From Paraburkholderia metrosideri (GTDB lineage: Bacteria; Pseudomonadota; Gammaproteobacteria; Burkholderiales; Burkholderiaceae): a stretch of DNA of 64,000 nucleotides. Where the stretch lies: the NCBI RefSeq assembly GCF_904848625.1, contig NZ_CAJHCP010000004.1, positions 496,001 to 560,000 of the forward strand. Direction: 5' to 3'. Position 1 is the first letter of the stretch. Every line of letters starts with the position of its first letter. The notes under the pieces are model-generated. The model was not told the origin of the DNA, did no database searches, and saw nothing but the letters and a program-made list of their open reading frames with translations. This document shows positions 62,111-64,000 of the stretch, one piece after another. Made by a program: the position numbers and the translations under genes.

Positions 62111-63430
62111 ATGTCCGCTAACCCCACACCGTCGCCGGCAATGGTGCGAAAGGTCGTGATTGCGTCCATTCTCGGCAATGCGTTCGAGTGGTTCGACTTC
62201 GCTATTTACGGGCTATTCGCGGTCACGATCGCACGGCTGTATTTTCCCGCCGACAATGCGCTCGCGTCACTAATGCTCACGCTGGCGACGTTTGGCATCG
62301 GGTTTGCGGTACGGCCGCTCGGTGGCGTGTTGCTGGGGTTGTACGGCGACCGGGTCGGCCGCAAGAAGGCGCTGTCGGTCACCATCGTACTGATGGCGGT
62401 CGGCACCGGCATGATCGGCTTGCTGCCGACTTACGCTGCAATCGGCGTTGCCGCTCCGATCCTGATGGTGCTCGCGCGAATGATCCAGGGCATGTCCGCG
62501 GGCGGCGAGTTCAGCGGCGCGACGACGATGCTGGTGGAATTTGCGCCGCCTCATCGGCGCGGATTTTTCGGCAGTTTCCAGATGTGCTCGCAAGCATTGG
62601 CCTTCTCGCTTGGCGCGGCTGTCGCCTATCTGCTCACGACGCAACTCAATGCCGCTCAACTGGAATCGTGGGGGTGGCGCCTGCCGTTTCTATTTGGCAT
62701 TCTGATCGGGCCAGTGGGATGGCTCATTCGCTCGAAGGTCGACGAATCGCCAGAATTTCTCGCCTTTCGCCGCTCGGCTGCGAATGCATCCGGCAAGACC
62801 GCAGGCACGCCGTTGCGCGATATCCTGCGAAACTACCCGCGCGAATTGATCTCAAGCACCGGTATTTGTGTGGTGGGCACCGTTTCCGCCTATATCTTTG
62901 TGTTCTTCCTGCCGATCTTCGCCAAACAGCGTTTGGGAATTGCGACAGCCGATGCCAATCTCTCCACCTTTGTTGGAACCGCAGTCATTCTCGTGTTCTG
63001 TCCGCTGGCCGGTTATCTCTCCGATCGCTACGGTCGAAAGGCGGTCCTGTTGCCCGGCATGTTGGGCTACGGCGTGGCCGCCTGGTTCCTGTTTCATCAC
63101 TTCATCGCAGCGCCGTCGTTTCAGTCGCTGCTGGTGTTGCAAGTTGGCGTGTCGTTCTTCATGAGCTTTATCTGGGCGCCCGTACCGATTGTATTGACGG
63201 AAGTGTTTCCAGTCGGCGTGCGGTCAACGGGCGCAGCGCTGACGTATAACCTGGCGGTGCTGCTATTCGGCGGCCTGGCACCCTTCATCAACACGTGGCT
63301 GGTCAAGGTAACGGGTAGCAATGCCGCGCCGTTGTACTACGTGCTGTTCAGTCTGCTGATCGGCGTGGTGGGTACGCTGCTACTGCCAGAAGCGAGTCGC
63401 GGCGGTTTGCGGGCACGCGTGGCGTCGTAG
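62111..63430 (+). CDS. MFS transporter, MHS family, partner of the amidohydrolase
   Basis: This 439-residue twelve-TM protein has MHS marks: ASILGNAFEWFDFAIYGLFA in TM1, FGIGFAVRPLGGVLLGLYGD then RVGRKKALS, and MIQGMSAGGEFSGATTMLVE. It probably imports an organic acid, possibly the N-acyl amino acid that the upstream M20 enzyme cleaves. ATG 62111 follows AAGGAGAACAGC. It lies 36 bp after the amidohydrolase gene and both should be under the MarR-type operator at 60820. Confidence 0.9.
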   Translation: MSANPTPSPAMVRKVVIASILGNAFEWFDFAIYGLFAVTIARLYFPADNALASLMLTLATFGIGFAVRPLGGVLLGLYGDRVGRKKALSVTIVLMAVGTGMIGLLPTYAAIGVAAPILMVLARMIQGMSAGGEFSGATTMLVEFAPPHRRGFFGSFQMCSQALAFSLGAAVAYLLTTQLNAAQLESWGWRLPFLFGILIGPVGWLIRSKVDESPEFLAFRRSAANASGKTAGTPLRDILRNYPRELISSTGICVVGTVSAYIFVFFLPIFAKQRLGIATADANLSTFVGTAVILVFCPLAGYLSDRYGRKAVLLPGMLGYGVAAWFLFHHFIAAPSFQSLLVLQVGVSFFMSFIWAPVPIVLTEVFPVGVRSTGAALTYNLAVLLFGGLAPFINTWLVKVTGSNAAPLYYVLFSLLIGVVGTLLLPEASRGGLRARVAS

Positions 63431-63619
63431 CCAGGCCGGACACAATAGCTCTTCGTTGACGGGAGGCCACTCCTGTTTCTGTCGCGAAAGGAAAAACCGA
63501 AGCGCGCATGCCCGAGCATAGGAGCGGACGAGCGGAAGATTCACGAAATTGTCCTGTGATCGCAGCCTATAATCCGATCAGACAGCCGAACAACACGCTC
63601 TGCATGGCATCGCGTTTCG

Positions 63620-63660
63620 CTGCCATTCCGGCCGCCTATATCACGCGGCCGGGATGGCAG
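63620..63660 (+). other. Long hairpin upstream of the BON-protein gene
   Basis: CTGCCATTCCGGCCGC (63620-63635) pairs with GCGGCCGGGATGGCAG (63645-63660) over 16 bp with one T-G pair and a 9-base loop. It lies 190 bases after the MHS stop and 20 bases before the next ribosome binding site. No U-tract follows, so it is a weak terminator at best or a leader structure. Confidence 0.55.
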
Positions 63661-63688
63661 ATCCGCAAAACACGGCAACGGAGGCATA

Positions 63689-64000
63689 GTGAAAATGAGT
63701 GGCGCAAGCAGAATAACTGGCGCATTCGCCGCCCTGACCATCACCATTTGCGCGCTTGGCGTAAGCTCGGCGCAAGCGCAGACACCCAACGCGGTGCCGA
63801 ACGGCGCGACCGCTCCAGGTCAGCCGACTGCCTCCTCCTCGATACACCGCAGAAGCGACAACGATATCGCCCGTGATGTACGGCGCGCACTCTCACGCAC
63901 GCCGAGTTTGAATGCGTCAGGGATTCATGTCCGCTCGCGCAATGCAGCCGTCACACTAACCGGCCGCGTGCCGCAACGCTCGCAGGTTGCAAGGGCGGGA
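63689..64000 (+). CDS. Exported BON-domain protein, 5' part only
   Basis: The frame is open from GTG 63689 to the window edge (104 codons, no stop), so the C-terminus is missing. A signal peptide (ITGAFAALTITICALGVSSA, cleavage likely after AQA near residue 30) precedes a Pro/Ala/Thr-rich linker. The start of a BON domain follows: DNDIARDVRRALSRTPSLN, then IHVRSRNAAVTLTGRVPQRSQ. BON proteins (OsmY-like) bind membranes in the periplasm and are often stress-induced. GGAGG at 63680-63684 serves either GTG 63689 or ATG 63695; the choice is open. Confidence 0.8.
   Translation, partial: MKMSGASRITGAFAALTITICALGVSSAQAQTPNAVPNGATAPGQPTASSSIHRRSDNDIARDVRRALSRTPSLNASGIHVRSRNAAVTLTGRVPQRSQVARAG

Noticed and set aside
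1-64000. CRISPR arrays, prophage, insertion sequences, tRNA or rRNA genes
   Set aside because: No regularly spaced repeats, transposase, integrase or phage-like proteins were seen, and no RNA gene was recognised by eye; a tRNA search program would settle the last point.

Overview
The window looks like chromosomal DNA of a GC-rich beta-proteobacterium of the Burkholderiaceae, most likely Paraburkholderia, Caballeronia or Burkholderia. The signs are many LysR/TetR/AraC regulator and transporter pairs, a Burkholderia-type trimeric porin, a three-gene RND pump, a divergent metR/metE pair, and closely packed genes on both strands. The genus is inferred from protein style only. I recognise no rRNA, tRNA, insertion sequence, phage or CRISPR array. 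Most of the window is accessory metabolism made of small, locally regulated modules.

Layout. 1-4 kb: tail of a TonB-dependent receptor, then divergent metR and metE. 4-9.2 kb: a minus-strand cluster of LysR regulator, CaiB-type CoA-transferase, crotonase-like protein, MFS importer and an exported isochorismatase-like protein; the last and the crotonase lack their usual catalytic residues. 9.6-12.6 kb: GalP-like sugar/H+ symporter and a zinc alcohol dehydrogenase. 12.6-21.2 kb: an apparent single regulon of MFS importer, double-hotdog protein, one-chain biotin-dependent acyl-CoA carboxylase, acyl-CoA ligase and TetR repressor. Five copies of a 14-bp dyad (ATACYNNNNRGTAT) lie in its promoter regions, in two places as tandem pairs spaced exactly 21 bp. 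21.3-29.7 kb: AraC regulator, MHS transporter, a lipoprotein GH92 alpha-mannosidase, a decayed LuxR-type remnant and two small exported proteins.

30.4-46.5 kb: stress and redox genes. These are an Old Yellow Enzyme with a quinone reductase, an RND efflux operon (OMF-MFP-RND, then a TetR gene behind a terminator), a YfcG-like GST, a TetR gene, a diguanylate cyclase, a FAD monooxygenase, an AraC/SDR divergent pair and a VOC protein. 46.9-52.5 kb: a porin, then an operon of AtsK-like alkylsulfatase dioxygenase, Tat-type solute-binding protein and two carbohydrate-type ABC permeases, with no ATPase gene. The two transcription units share a matched two-box promoter, and the dioxygenase and binding protein are almost free of Cys and Met. 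Together this points to a sulfate-starvation scavenging system using an unusual importer type. 52.6-54.7 kb: RcnB-like protein, beta-class GST and LysR regulator.

55.1-60.1 kb: a minus-strand operon behind a clear Fur box: PepSY membrane protein, DUF2271 protein with a flavinylation motif, DUF4198 protein, ApbE flavin transferase and a membrane-anchored diflavin reductase. It reads as an iron-regulated electron-transfer chain from NAD(P)H to a periplasmic flavoprotein. 60.2-63.4 kb: MarR regulator with its own dyad, divergent from an M20 amidohydrolase and MHS transporter operon. The window ends inside a BON-domain protein gene.
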